DNA of 64,000 bases from Hymenolepis diminuta (taxonomy: Eukaryota; Platyhelminthes; Cestoda; Cyclophyllidea; Hymenolepididae), in the NCBI GenBank assembly GCA_900708905.1, contig CAADRB010000004.1, forward strand, positions 3,758,180 through 3,822,179, given 5' to 3'. The notes beneath the pieces were generated by a model that was not told where the DNA came from, ran no database searches, and worked only from the letters and a program-made list of their open reading frames with translations. Below are positions 30,701 to 44,564 of the stretch, piece by piece (within the stretch, counting starts at the first letter, position 1; each line of letters starts with the position of its first letter). Both the position numbers and the translations under genes were made by a program.

Positions 30701-33700
30701 TCCAAGGCGACTGAAGAACAATGCAGTGATTTTCATGAACGGGAATTTGAATTCTGTTATGTCTTCATGGTCACATATTTCACGATCCAGCTTCAAGTTG
30801 TCTGATGTCAGAAAGTAAAAACATCTGAAGTTGCGCGAATTTAAAGAAAAAATGGTTACTCAATTCTCATTTTAATTTTAGTATTGCATTTAACCGGTAT
30901 AAGGTAATAGTTACAGCTTGGAAACCAACTAAAAATTTTTAACACAGCAGAGCTGACTGAATTGTGTCCCCTCAAGATTTAGGCGAAAGAGGTGGCATTT
31001 AGGATCATTTTATTTGCAAATGCTGAGCGTTAACTGGAAAAGAAAACCGTAAAACATTAAACAGCCAGATTTTCTTTTAAGATTAAAACCCAAAAATGAA
31101 GTATTTTTAATACGTAATTGGAATATTTTACTATATAGAACAAGTAGGCCCTGCTAGCCCCGGTTTTGAGTTGTTTGGTAATTTTGCAAATAGGGAAAGA
31201 GGGTCAAATGAAGCTGAAAATATGTTTCCTCGAATAAAAATATATTGCAAAGAGATAAAGGGTAGTTTCACAAAAAGGCCAATAAAGCTCCAACTTTATC
31301 AACAAGATCAGATCAGCATGAATTTACGTGAATCCACGCAATATAAGCGTGATAAAACGGGTTGACAAATGTCTGCCTTTAATAGCTAAGATAGCCTTAT
31401 TGCACTGATTAGGCTCGATTCATTTAATAGTAATTAATTTTATTCTTCTATTGAGAATTTAAAACGAAAGATTTTAAAAATCCTTAGAGATGGTAATTTG
31501 ATTTATAATATTGATTTCTTTAATTATTTACGTTATTTTGAGGTAAGATGGTTTTGATAAATTTTTATTCTATTAAAAACAAGAACTTAGTCGGGCTGTA
31601 TTCTGCAATTCAACAGAATTAAATATAAATATAAATTTCTTGGCAATTAAAATTTTTGGTCATTTTATTATTCTTCCTGTTTTAATGGTAAATATCATAA
31701 ATTATGATATTTTCGTAAGTCCTAATAAATAGTATGCGAGATACACACAAATTCTTAATTTTAAAGCAAAAAAGGAAAAATAAGGCAGATCGGTAATGCA
31801 AAGACACCGAAGAGTTCGATGATAAGCTTACTCATGGACGACCTCCCTGCCATAGAGGTAACTCTCCATATCTACCAATAATACATTGTAGTCTAAATTA
31901 AACTCATTGACTGATCTCATTCCGGGTTAGTCTATCTGCCAATTTTCTGTAGTACATAATCAAGGATAGACATATTTCGTTGTTTCTCGAGTTACAAATT
32001 CGGGTCTATTAGAAACAAAATTTGTGAAAATAAATAAATGTAAAAGGTGTATTCACTGAAATAACTGCATTGAAAGACTTGAACATTCAAAAGAAACTGG
32101 TAATATTCGAACACAGAATTTGAATTGGCCAATTTTTTGGTCCATTAAAAGGACATCAAAACAATACCCATTTGTCTTCCAATCTCATTTATCCTAAAAA
32201 TGCAGGTTACAGTTAAATATCTAAATTTATGTTTACTTTTCAAGAATGAGATCGTTGTGTCTTGAATTCCGCCGCATTGAGTAAATGAAATACTGGAAGT
32301 CCTACATTGTTACATCCGACGTCCACTAATATTAATATTCATTTTTGTTAGCTAAATGGGCGAAATTAGAGATGTCGTATAAATCAGCTTCCATTATTGG
32401 AATAAATCAGGTCGTTTAGTGGGATAGGATAGTGCAAAGTTGGCGTTGATCTCATTCCGCATTATTGGTTCATAGCTAATGGAATATTTAAAAGTGTTTG
32501 TTAATAAATGAATACCTCTCTTAATTTTACTTTTCGCTTGAGCTTAGTAGTCACTACTATACGCTCTGGAAGACTTAGTTTTTTCAAAAATCTAGTTCTA
32601 GCAGAAGGCAGGAAGTTAGAGAGAAAGCAAGTACGATACAAATCTAAATTATGTAATTTAATTGGAGGGCTTTAACGACACATCTGTTGTAGTCACTGGA
32701 CATTTAAGGCTGCAAAACCATTCAAGCATTGTCGCAGAGAAAGGAACATAAGTGTGAAACAAGTAACACCGGACATATTTTGATTTCGAGAACAGCCGTT
32801 AGGTGTTAGGGTAGCCAGAGACCTTGTAGAATCACCCCATTTATCCACATATCCTCGATATAATAATAATGGAAGTCGAAATTGATATATGGCGAATGGG
32901 ATCCTAATTTAGCATTTCTGTTCTTATTGGCTGCATTCTAAACTGTCGAAATTAAAATGCTTACTCTGCTATTAATTATATGATTCTGTTCCAAATCTGA
33001 TTACTTGAAGTTATAGCCCTCCAAAAATTTTGGAGAAATCTCCGGTTGATCTCTCGATTACTGTAACTTTCAAATTTAATTATCAACAGGAAATTTTTCT
33101 TCCGATTGTGCAGTTTCCCTATTGCGTGATCATAATGTACTGCAGATATACCTAAGTGATTTGGCCGGCTTTTGTATTGAATTATGCATAAGTTGAATAC
33201 TTTTTCAAAAATAAAACGATCACTAAAGTATAGCCGTGAGGCATGGTAAAGAAAGGAGAGATAGTTAAAAGAAAATATCATCTGACATAATTTTTTCAAG
33301 GATTTTCAAAATATAGTATGGAAGATACGATGAGAAATAAATATTAAAAGTGGAAATTTAGACTGTCCTGAGATAAAGTAAAGGTGGAAATTAAAAATTT
33401 TTATAAATATCTTGTTGATTAAATTCCATAGTTAGTCTGACTTCCTGATTTTGGGTGCAGTAAGAATCTGATGAATTGATGTGAACTTAATCAGTATAAC
33501 TCTGACTATTGTGGATATGAATCCACTCCAAAATAAGAAAATCTGACAATTGAGTTTTAAAGTTGAAACGCTTATGTATGACAAATAGATTGTACTCCTG
33601 ATCGAAAAATCTCCATGCCAAATTTTAAGCCAATTAAGACCGCTTATGCTCCGATATCATTGAGTACTTCTGCTTGACTGCTCCCAGTTTTATCCAATTA

Positions 33701-35000
33701 TCAGACTATTTTGCTCTTTCCCGAATAAAGACGCTTTTCTATTATTAAAAACGCTGATTAAGCTGATCAGCCTAATCAACCCAATCTTCCTGGATGTTTT
33801 AAGTGAAAGTGGATATACACCATGAATTACTGATAAAAATCTTGTTTTTACCATTGTTCTGATATGTTCACATCTTTGTCTCTTCAGATTTTATGCCTTC
33901 ATTTCAATGCACTTAAAGATGCAGCATATTGCGAAATGCTGAAGAAAGTTATTTACTTATTACTAAATAAGTTTTTATACTTTTATTTTATAATATAATA
34001 TTTTTTGTATATCTTTTTCCCTGCTAAGAATAAAGCAACTTTTGACCGCCTATCAGATCATTTACAAAAATATAACCATTCGTTATGCATAACCAGATTC
34101 AGACACCATGTTATGTTCATCTTTTCATAACCTGATCTTCTGTTGTCATCTTTGACGACCCAAGGGCAAACAATGCTCACTTAAAGCAAAACTGAATTTT
34201 AATTAAAACCAGTGATATTTAATCGGTGATTCTTGTGATCCAATAACATCAGATTTAAGGTTGACCCTTAAAATCAAGGGAACTATTAAACTAGAACGTA
34301 GATGAAACTAGTTTTATCTTCCGTGGATTCTTAATAGAATCTTGATCAGCATTAAAATTGAAACCTCCAACGTTGGTTGACATACAATAATTCTTAATTC
34401 AATCATTTCATCGGTAATACTGATTTCTACTGAAGAAGAAAATTTGGACTTAATAATAGTAAAAGAGTGATAAGTTTAAAACGTTAATATATAAATCAGA
34501 ACAACAGAGTGTTGATGCATTAAGTTAAAGAATATCTGGACTCAGTAATGTGCGTTAGATTTAGTATTACTGCAAACATTAAATGCTGTGTTAATTTAAT
34601 AGTTCATATTTTGGAGCCCAAGCAATTTTTTCAAGGCTATTTTTTGTTTGTTTAAAATAATTATATTAATATTCACTTTGAGTGAAGTCTAGTAAGTTGC
34701 CCAATGTTATAACCATTATAGTTGCCATCCTCTACTCGTATCTTGGCAACTGGAAGATAAAAGTGTCAGAGTTGGTTGACCAATCATCCAAATTAATAAA
34801 CCGATTGTTAGGTAATGGTCGCCAAGAACATCAATTTCCCTAGGAAGTATGGAAAAAATGGTAAAATCTGAACGCTGGTGTAATAACGTTATGGTCTATC
34901 GGGGCCACAACGATCAAATAGATTGAATAAGTCAAGTCACTCATGTCGTCAGATCAGTTCGTAGGTGGCAGACAAGCCACCCCAATTTATTAATTAGTGA
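24791..35000. other. Gene-poor AT-rich stretch
   Basis: No recognisable gene was found apart from the ferritin-like relic near 25.7-25.85 kb. A GC-richer patch at about 28.0-28.15 kb contains CACTTGGGTAATAAAATGCG, loosely like the SINE 3' core. Scattered frames of 60-107 codons (for example 28279-28539 on plus and 32976-33299 on minus) show no family motif. This may be intergenic or intronic. Confidence 0.5.
25680..25850 (-). pseudogene. Possible ferritin-like gene relic
   Basis: The minus-strand frame reads RWNYQREEEAV, a stop, ICINHLNTLLN, then KEYVAM. Without gaps it resembles the ferritin first helix (RQNYHEECEAAINKQINLEL followed by YASYVYLSM), sharing R, N, Y, E, E, A, L, Y and M. After a frame change it reads YFKELEEVLRERMA, reminiscent of ferritin YF..EEREHA. 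A stop, a frameshift and loss of the rest would make it a dead fragment. The match is weak and rests on recall; chance similarity cannot be excluded. Confidence 0.25.
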
Positions 35001-35230
35001 ATGAGGTTTATATATAAATTATTTATTTGTTAGATGTCAGTCATGTCTCGTTGTCGGCATCTCCGCAGGATGACCGACACCCGTTTAGGTATCTATGTGC
35101 AAACATGCAAACACAGAGCGGGACCACCTGGGGACGTTAAAATGGAGATCTTATCGTCAGTCGATCATTTCTAATCGCTAGGTGATGATAGACATCTGCT
35201 GGCTGCAGCATCTCCCATCGAAATATGAGA
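34880..35230. other. GC-richer patch, unidentified
   Basis: Richer in G and C than the DNA around it (for example CGTTGTCGGCATCTCCGCAG and GAGCGGGACCACCTGGGGAC). It has no clear open frame or splice structure. It may be a decayed repeat or regulatory sequence. I recognise nothing in it. Confidence 0.25.
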
Positions 35231-35468
35231 CATCCATCTTGAGTAATTTAATTTATGAAGCAGTGGACTGTACCTGAGAATCCAGAGGCTAAATTTTTTG
35301 ACTTCTTTAATGTCATAACTTCTATTGGCTCCCCTTCCCTTAGCTCATATTGGACCGCTTATTGTTCTCTGTGCTTCAAAAGATGAAAAGGTGTAAAATA
35401 ATTTCCCCTGTGTAATAGTAATAGTCCCGAATCAAATCTATAAGCTTCTAATGGGCATCCAGGAAATA

Positions 35469-35705
35469 GTTCCAGCGTTCCCAGTAATGTGTAAATACGG
35501 TGAAGATTCATCGGCGACAATTCATTCTCTTGTGCTCGAAGATGATCACGCTAATTCTCCTGAAATGTTTACTTTTAATGTAAATAAACAACTTGCGGGC
35601 GGTTTGCTGTTTATGAATCTAAAAAAAATTAATAATGAATCCAAGCCGAATCTGATTGTGTCAGCGACCGATTTTCACAAACATGTAAATTGTGACATAT
35701 ATGCG
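35469..35705 (+). CDS. Possible cadherin-repeat exon
   Basis: An open frame runs from a possible acceptor (GGGCATCCAG) to a strong donor GCG|GTAAGT. It includes LVLEDDHANSPEMFTFNVNK, then GGLLFMNLKKINNESKP and NLIVSATD. This follows the second half of a cadherin repeat: an acidic D-x-D-like pair, F.I/V, G.L...K.LD.E, and Y.L.V.ATD. The calcium-binding DxNDNxP linker is not in this exon and I did not find partner exons. Read as a lone candidate exon of an unidentified gene, or a relic. The upstream border is uncertain. Confidence 0.3.
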
Positions 35706-36163
35706 GTAAGTTCCCTTTAATTTTGGGTAATTTGAAATATATAATGAGTAAAAGAATAAATTAGATGGTATTAACTTAAAAATAAAGACAGAACGATTAT
35801 CCATTTTGAGATGAATTGATAAATAATTTCTCGGGATGCTGATTGATTACTACAGTCAAAATGAGCAAAGTTTTTAGGACATAAAAATGGCTTGATATGA
35901 AAAACCGGTGGCAGTTTGTTTTGACTATCTGTCGAGACTCCCGCCTGGTGTAAATACACCTTGTTATCATGCTCATCGTGATCATCTACGTCAGACCTCT
36001 TGCCGTCAAACTCGTTACCCGACAACAGGCAACATTGGTCGCCCCCTCATAGCGTCCTGAACCACCCGCATCACCACACAAATTGCATTATGACATTCAC
36101 ATACACGAGTCTCTCTCACTCCCTGAGTTTCCACTTCGTTCCAATAAACTTCTGCAACTCAAG

Positions 36164-36179
36164 TTCTCTCTCTCTCTCT
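36164..36179. repeat. (TC)n microsatellite
   Basis: Eight TC units. A simple repeat in a pyrimidine-rich patch. Confidence 0.85.
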
Positions 36180-38906
36180 TCCTCATCTGTGGTAAGATTG
36201 TCAGAAAATAGAAGGTAGAGCCTGAAGAAGATCTAGGGGAAGATGAGATACCTTAGAAGCTAGTCAACCTTCTATAAGTTGTCAATATGAGTAGGGGAAA
36301 AAGTTTTTCTCAATACAATACGGTTTGTTAACATCAATATAATTGAAAGGCGAAATAAAAGGAAAAAAATCGAGGATCTTTGATTTCATTGACACTTTGG
36401 AAATGAAAACGAGGTGAGAAGACACTAGAGAGATGATCATAAATGATCGGCCAACTGCTTATTTTTCTCTTCCAAAGTATTTGAATGCTTTCCATGATTT
36501 TAATTTGTCAAACACTTCTACTTTGTCATGGAAAATACAAAAATTCCAGTCTTCTTCGGAAATACAGTATTAAACTGAGAGAAACTATCATCATATTCAT
36601 TTTCTAGTATCGATAAGAGCTAAAATGTTGATATTTTTGTGCTTTTATAATATTCTAAAAATTCCATTTTCAAATTTCTCCAACTTTATCTTAACAGTGA
36701 TAACTAAATAGTATAAATAAAAACTTAGAAGAGCTATGATATTGTAATTTTTAATTTAATTACCGTTAAACAGATCAATCAACAAAGCAAATAATGAACT
36801 ATATCAATAAATATAAGATCAGGCAAAAGAATTTTGATTAAATCATATTTCCTTTGGATTGAAAATCTGCTGTCTGTCATAAATCCCTCAAATTTATTCC
36901 TTGTTTATCTGATTTATTTTTAAGCTGCGAGCGGATTTCAAAATTCAGCGCAGGACTTATGGAGAAAAACGAAAAAATTCGATTATATCTCCATTTGAAA
37001 TGGTTAATACTTTTTAAGAATGACGCGAACAGCATTGCAAGCGTTGATCTGGCTAAAGTTAGAGCTCCATGGGTTCAACTAAACTGAGCAGCATTCAGAT
37101 CTCGGCTACTTCACAATTATTCACTGTAGTTGTTATCACCAATGGAGAATCTCTTTTTCACTAAGTCAAATTTGTTTATTAGGGAAAACTCAATTAATAT
37201 AATTTGATCGTATTGTGATATCCTAAATTTCCATAATGTGATAAGGGCACGTCGGACATGAGCTGAAATTAAATATAATCATCGATTATTTTTTGCTTTT
37301 CCCTGAGTATTCTCCCGAGAATGGTTTGAAAAATGTCTCAGGCTTACAGCAAGCCCATCTGTTAGTTTAATTTTGTCGAACAATTACTCCTTGCACTCCT
37401 ATTTAGATACCGGAAACAATTTAAAAGACATTGAGACATTCATGTTGCTTGGAATATAAACGTATTTACTGCTTGAGCAATGATGATAAGGGTTTGCAGA
37501 AATGGCCATCATGATTAATTCTGCAGCCCGAATACAGCATATATGTGCCTCAATCCAAACCCAACTCTAGTTCAATTATAAATGTTTTCCCCTGATATGG
37601 TGGTGTATTTGCGTTTTCATTCTGTCAGCTTTTTTCCAAGGAAGGAGAGGTTTTTCCATTAATAGACGAAACTTCATAATAGTGACGTCAATTCCTATGC
37701 AGGCGCATTTATTAAAACAACGCAAAACTGCTAATATATTTATAATTAAGAAATATTGTTAAAAGTAGGTATTTTTTATTCTTGCTGCTAATTCTCGCTT
37801 TTGCTTCCTTAAAAATGAAACCTTGTTTAGAACGTGACTTTTATTAAAAATGGTTGGAATGCATTTTTCTTCTAAAAGAGTTGGATCATTTACCTGGAAA
37901 GAAAATTTAAAGGACATTGTATTCGTGTTTACATATCCAAAATCAAGGGAATTGGATTTCATTGTGAAAATTTGATCAATGAGTATGGTAAAGAGTTTAT
38001 TTGCGATTATAATAAGTTTAAGGGAGCACACTATTCATTCAATGGAACTGGAAGCCTGATCACGTTTGGCTTAGATAATCCCTTCTAAAAAACCTGCTAG
38101 TCTTTCTAAGAGCCAATACGAAACGGTATCATCTTCCAAACTAGAACTCCAAGAGTTGTGTAAAGGGGAAAGTATTTGCTAAACCACCAAAAGGGTTAGT
38201 GACGAAAGTTAAGCGAGGAAGCGAAATTAGGAAGAGCTTGAATAACCGTTGGTACAGAGTGGGAGGTAACTACATTGTGATCTAGAGGCCAAATAGCGAT
38301 ATGCTGTGTAGAGTCAATAGTTTTGCGTCTGACAAATAGGACAGAAAATATGTATGGATCCGAGAATATAATACTGAAGAATAAATTCCTAAATTTTTCT
38401 CTGCACTTAGCTCTTAATGATTTTATATTCCTATCAGATACTGCAAATCCCTGAAGCTAACTATTATCAATTGTTCAAAAGTTAGAATTTATATTAAAAA
38501 GTTATTATTCTTTATTAAAACAGTTTTTGCGTCAAGCACGTTTCCGCTGACCATAAAATGGAAACGACTAATAATTTACAGACTTCAAATGGCTCAGAAA
38601 AATTAATAGCAAACCGAAAGCTTCAATGAACTCTGTTAAAATCAGTTTTAGGGAAAACAAAGCGGCTAAAGAACATTACAAATAATTTTGCTTTCTACGA
38701 ATCTATTTTGTTTATCCAGTACACCTTTCATAATTGTAGAGAATGTGAAAGTTCATTTGTTTACTTTAGTATACGTCCTTTGATTGGAATGCAGGAGACC
38801 AAAATTTAAACAATGTAAAAGTACACATTAGAAATTGAAGAATAAATAGCTACGATATGTACATGGTTTTAACGAATTCAATCCGAAATTTATATAACAG
38901 ATTATA

Positions 38907-38954
38907 TTATATATATATATATATATATATGTGCGTGTGTGTGTGTGTGTGTGT
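38907..38954. repeat. Compound (TA)n(GT)n microsatellite
   Basis: About twelve TA units run directly into about twelve GT units, with a single interruption (GTGC). It is likely to be length-polymorphic. Confidence 0.9.
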
Positions 38955-40276
38955 CCGTGTATCAAGGACAAAAAGGGAAGCAAGATGTTTTCCTCTGACA
39001 TTTATTTACAGTTAACAGTACAAACAAATCTAGATATATTCTAACAATAGTGTTTAGTAATTTTAAATTCGCATTTTTTTCGAGGACACTGGGTGACCTT
39101 TAATATTTAGATTTTGCAATATTTCTTGCAATGATACTTTATTTTTCAACCCCTGTAACAAACAAAGGCCATAAAGATGCAATCAATCTTGCCCTCACTT
39201 AGAAACACTTGATTCTACCCAAAAGAATCAGATAAGTGAAGAGTAATAAGATATTTTAATTTTTTGCTAAACCGGGGCAGATGCTACCCTAAAGCGTATC
39301 TTAGAGAGAAAGAGTTTGAGTCTCAGACATTAATATTTTAACTTGTCGTTTTGAGATCTGATTTGTCAATCTCGATCTTGATTGAACTTTAATGCCTCTT
39401 TTGGATGAGAACTTAACCAAATAATTTCGAAGTATCGAAGAGTTTTGGAAGAAAGGCATATGAGTCTCAATTTAAGTTCTGATAATTTGAGGACTTAAAA
39501 TAAAGCTCACTAGATTTTATTAAAATTTACTTACACTTATAGTAAAATGAAATCAAGTTTCAGCAACTACATTTCTATTTTGTATTCATTAATGCCTAAA
39601 GATCAGTTATTATTACCGGTCAAGGAATAAAATAATGTTTTATTTTATTGCTTATTAAACAAATTGTAAACCTTTTTCCATCGAAGGAAACGAATTTCAA
39701 TTTCCTTTCCTGCTCAAAATTGCCTGAGCACGCAAGTTAATCTTCAGGAAGGGATTAACTTTTTCTTCCTAAAATTTTATTGCATAGAAATGGGATGAAT
39801 CCTTCCACTGTCCTTCTGCTAATGTACATTGAAAAATGCCGCAGATCGGCATCAAACATTTAGTAAAAAATGATTTTTTTCTTCATTTAATATCTTTTAT
39901 GAGTTTACTGCCTTAAAAAAGGAGAACATTATTTAGCATAGGGTCAAATATTTTATTTCTATTTCATTTAATTAAGCAATTACTCAACCGTGTTAAAAAC
40001 GATAGAAATTCCTCGGTTTTGAGTCTTGTGACACTGCCGTGGGTTCAAATTTATCTAAAATAAAAAATAATACCGTCCCGTTCTCGATTACTTGAAAATC
40101 CAATTTCATGTCATTTACGTATGAATAATAAATAAATTTTAAATCGTTCGCTTGAACGAACATCTGGAGTGGTTTCCATCAATTTTAGATTTGGAAGAAG
40201 CGCTTTTGATGTTTCGTAGAATCAGGAATAACATTTCTTCTAAAGCAGCGTAATATCTTATCCATTTTTTACCTAC

Positions 40277-40315
40277 TAAATAAATAAATAAAATAAATTT
40301 AAATAAAAAAATAAA
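40277..40315. repeat. (AAAT)n-like AT-rich simple repeat
   Basis: Imperfect repeats of TAAA or AAAT within an A/T-only tract. Confidence 0.75.
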
Positions 40316-42397
40316 AGCATTTTATTTAGAGAATTTAAAATTTAGTCAGAAGCTGTTTGATTATTTCCCATGGCAAAATAAAGGAAAATACAGTATGTAA
40401 TATAGATCAAGACACCTAAGAATGGGAAGATATGTAGTCCGATTTCGACTGAATGCGGGAAGATTGTGAGCAACAACCGGGAAATTAGGGGAACTCAAAC
40501 TCACACTAGCTCGAAATCTCCAGATTAGTTGCACTTTCAACGTTTAATGAGATTTGTCTTGTTTTTCGTCTTCTTCATTTATAATAGCTGGATGAAATGA
40601 TTTCGTATAATTCCTAAGCCGCTTCATCTTCGTAACAATTTCGTAGCACCTACCTACTAAATGAAAAAATTTACCATTTACTAGATCATCCCCTTTGTTT
40701 GTGGTAGTCGATTCGCAAATATCTTCCTTTCTCGCTGTGATTTATGAAGAGATTAGATATTATTACCCACAGTTATACAAAATATTCTATGATTTTCACA
40801 AAAATTCCAATGAATGGCCAGGAGGAGGGAATCAAGGAGATTTTGAGGGCAGTAGCAAGGCATGAAAGAGGCCCTGTTCATTTGAATTTTGGGTTTAGGT
40901 TGTTCATCCTTTGCTAAATGGGTAACACACGTTCTAAAATACAAATTTCCTTATTCATACTCTGAAGTATAGGTAAGGTTTGAATACGATGCCTAGTGCT
41001 CATTGACCAATTTCTTTCTATGGCTGAGAAGGCAAAAAATCTTATATCCTATTCAGCGCTATAGTGTCTCAATATAGAAGAAGAGATGGCCAACAAATTA
41101 AGTTAGCAGAACTCTATGAGCCGTGTTCACTCACCCATTTCGTCTTGGTTGACGTTCAGTAGCGCGTGTAACAGTTTTCGCCGTAGGATTTACCATCCAA
41201 ATTTTGACTTCTCTCACTCTGAACACCCGTTTAGCGTTTTCATATAGTTGTCATAACCAACTGCTTGTGTGCAGGACTCTGGAGATGTCCAATTCTCATA
41301 GAGAGAATTTCAACAAAATTTTGAATAATATGTAGATATGTTATTTGCTTTTCTCAGAGGAGCTCTGATGGTCGCACCTTAACATTGATTTCTCCTCCGC
41401 TTCTTCGCTGCACTTCTTTAAGCAGTGTTACAAATAGTTTTTAATTTTTATTATTTGCCTTACAACAGACAAATATAGGAAAACAGTACAGACGGATTGA
41501 TTTGATGAAGTATTCAAATAGCTTTGCTCGATTCTTGATCAAAACACGTTTGATCATAGAATTGGTCGCAATTCTAGAACTTCATCTGCTAGACCGTCAT
41601 CACTTACTCATCAATCTTGGGTTTATCTGTTTGGAGAAATGATTTGCTCAAATTTACACCGACATGCATTCATACTGTTTTGCCATCTTTCAACTTTTTG
41701 GCACATCTGATGAGCATTTTCTGTAGTCATTGAGAAGACGTTTTTAAGTGAACATCAAAACATATTTTTTGGTTCAACGCTAAATTGTACCATTAGAAAA
41801 GTGAAAGAAGTTCAAGAAAAACTTCCTAGTTTCGCCAAGCATTTAATTTGAATTACTGTAGCTTTGGAAATTATATCTTCTCGCCCATTAGACATTACTA
41901 AAACCATAACAACTCTAGATTCTTATTTAATTATGGGGACAAATTTTTGTCAAACTGAACTATATATATATTTTTAAAGTATAAAATAAAGCGAAATAAC
42001 CAATAACTTTAATCGGGCATTGCGATTAGAAAAAATTGGTATTCTCACTGATTTGGAAACAACAAAATTCGGGTTATTCAGAATATCTCTATGATAAAAG
42101 AGTTCGTAGTAAATGACAACCTAAAATGAAACCCAGAAGATTTTATGATGAAGAGATATAGATTACTTCAATTTGGCCGGATTTAATGTAAATAAAATGG
42201 AAAGACGGCACAAGATCAAACATTATCACAACAGATGATGACCTCAACGGCCACTTATCGAAGTAATTAGGTAACGAGATTATCGGGTAAACATAAAATA
42301 TAAGCTCGTTGAGAGGAAATGGAAGGGCTTATGCTGTTAGGAAAATAGAGTGTGAGGCTTAGGACTGGCAGAAACTTAAAAATTTTAAACAAATATT

Positions 42398-43520
42398 ATG
42401 CTAAAGGAAGTTTTAAGTTTAGTGGAAGTAGCTGCAGGTGGTCAGGTAGATATGTTGCATTATACGATTCACGTGCAAGTTTATTGCAAAGGAAGATGTG
42501 TATTCCAAAAACACTTCCATAAAACAATATTCAAATTCGCATATATCAGTGTGTACCCTCTGAACTTTAGCATATCGGTAAGCGGGAAAAAGGAAATTAA
42601 CTATGGTTTCCCTGGTAACGACAAGTGAAGAGAAGTACCCAGCACTGGAGCCTGTGACAGTTTTCCCGTTAGGCTATCGAGACCAATACTCCCCTCAAAG
42701 TTCAGCATTGAGCATGGCAATCACTGCATTTGGCTCAGAGAGGATGGAAAACCTATGCGGATTGAAATTTAGAAATGCAAGATTTATCACCAGGCCTGCC
42801 TCAGAGTCGGGTTATTTGGGATCGCAGCCCAAAGAGAGTGGCAAACTACATACAAAGCGGAATCCTGTCACGAGTCCGATAGTGAACAATTACCAATAGG
42901 GAAAGAAAGCGAGAGAGGGGTAGTGTACACAACATTTGAAGCATCATACAGGTAAACAAGTGACGTTAAGCTGCAAGGCTGGAGGATTCAGCCGACTCAG
43001 ACAGTGTACACGCACCTGGTGCGTCGAGAGGACGGAGTAAGATATGGACATCTAATTATCTGCGGAGTATGATGGCGGCGTTTGCATATGTTCCTTTTCA
43101 CTACGCTTGCAGGGTGAGTGCCGGAATATGACGCTCATCTGTTGAACCGTGCATTTTCTACTCGGTGAACACCACGATTAATTAAACTGCAAGTCTGCCG
43201 TGATCTAGACGTATTCTCCTGGCGTGCTACTGTGTTGGGTGATGCTTCGGTATTCTCGCGTGTTTTTGTGCACTCTCCATCGTAAGCAGTTAGCGGGTTA
43301 CAGTGGTGAAAGGGACCGTGTAGGGCACTGTAGTTGTACAACTCATTAAATATAATTCTCGGCACCTACTTTATATAATAGGAATGCGTCGCTGTCCGCC
43401 TAGTGTTGGACCTGGACCAGACCGTCGTGTTGCCTGATCAAAGTGGGTCCGACAGTGCTTTCAATTCTTGACAATCTCAGTGTGCTACGTGTCTCGAGTG
43501 TCTGTGATACCATTTCGCCT
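42398..43520. other. GC-richer island, possibly decayed mobile element
   Basis: This kilobase stands out from its AT-rich surroundings (for example GACGGAGTAAGATATGG, TGGACCTGGACCAGACCG). Open frames of 76-98 codons at 42398-42628, 42603-42899 and 43135-43365 (minus) have no recognised domain. The minus strand holds TAGGTGCCGAGAATTATATT at about 43351-43370, loosely like primer-binding regions of some LTR elements, but no flanking LTRs were seen. Function unknown. Confidence 0.3.
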
Positions 43521-44564
43521 CTCCTTAATTTATATTGATTGAAAAGCTACGCATTACTTGTCCAACTTTAATCTCTGATACGTGCAATTTCATTAAAATG
43601 ATTTATTATTTATCATTGCTTTTTTACTTAGCTTTTATTGTTTCATAATGATTTTATATTTCCAGCCAAGTCATTATTCTATTATTCGAATCATGCATCT
43701 CACTTTATGCTTTAATTTCCGGGAAGATTATGGTTTATTGTAGAATATAGTTATTAAATGTTCAGTGATTTATACGTTAATTACGGGAAATTAATATTAA
43801 TAGTAGCTTTTACAATGAGAAAGCATCTGAATACGAGTAGGAGTTAAATAGTTTAATAAGGGGAAAATTGGAAGGATATAGAATGAAGGTGGAAAATAAA
43901 GTCAGGTTATTGCAAGAGTTTATTTGGCATGTGGGTTCATATCATACTCCTTTCCCATACGGGCATTGTTTCCAATATTCAAAATTTCAAATCCCACGAT
44001 TTATTTTCAGATTCCTGACTGAAACCATGCCCAATACGTCAAGAGCTCATTAGGCAATGATTAATGCTAAGTGTTTGTCATACCGTTTCATTACTCCTTT
44101 ACTTTTAATGATTGGGTAAAGAGGATGATACTAGGTAATTAATAATTCTTTAACCTGCTAATCACCGCATTCCTGGCGTGCTTCATTTTTAAAAGAACCG
44201 TTGTAATGGTTCCCAATAATTTCAGCGATTACTAGCCTCTCCCAATAAAAGTCTAAATCCATTCGAATTGCAGTAGTCGCTGATAATTGTCCGCAAAATG
44301 TAAATGAAAGAGAAAAATTAGATTTCGCACAACGACAAACCCCAACAAATTGAATGCCTTTTCAAGTGGACGAGCAAATAGCTACGTTGGTCACGCTTCA
44401 TTTGCATACTGTATGCAAAATGTCGCCGTTTAGCCAACCGTCATGACTGTCGATGGATTTCGATCAAGGAAATGATTTTTATGCAGTTACATTTTCGACC
44501 TAATAGTGCAGGATTCCTGGCTCTCAAATAGGAAAATTCAGCTCAATTCCTGGTCCGGAAGCCA
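43521..44564. other. AT-rich stretch with nothing recognised
   Basis: A 61-codon frame at 43868-44053 has no motif. Confidence 0.5.

Larger units (their letters stand above)
35706..42397. other. Gene-poor AT-rich stretch
   Basis: Simple repeats occur at 36164-36179, 38907-38954 and 40277-40315. Open frames at 35771-36025 (minus), 36000-36218 (plus), 37759-38031 (minus) and 40753-40944 (minus) show no recognisable motifs. Confidence 0.5.

Noticed and set aside
32976..33299. 107-codon minus-strand frame
   Set aside because: Biased to Phe/Ile/Asn/Lys as expected of AT-rich chance frames; no motif recognised.
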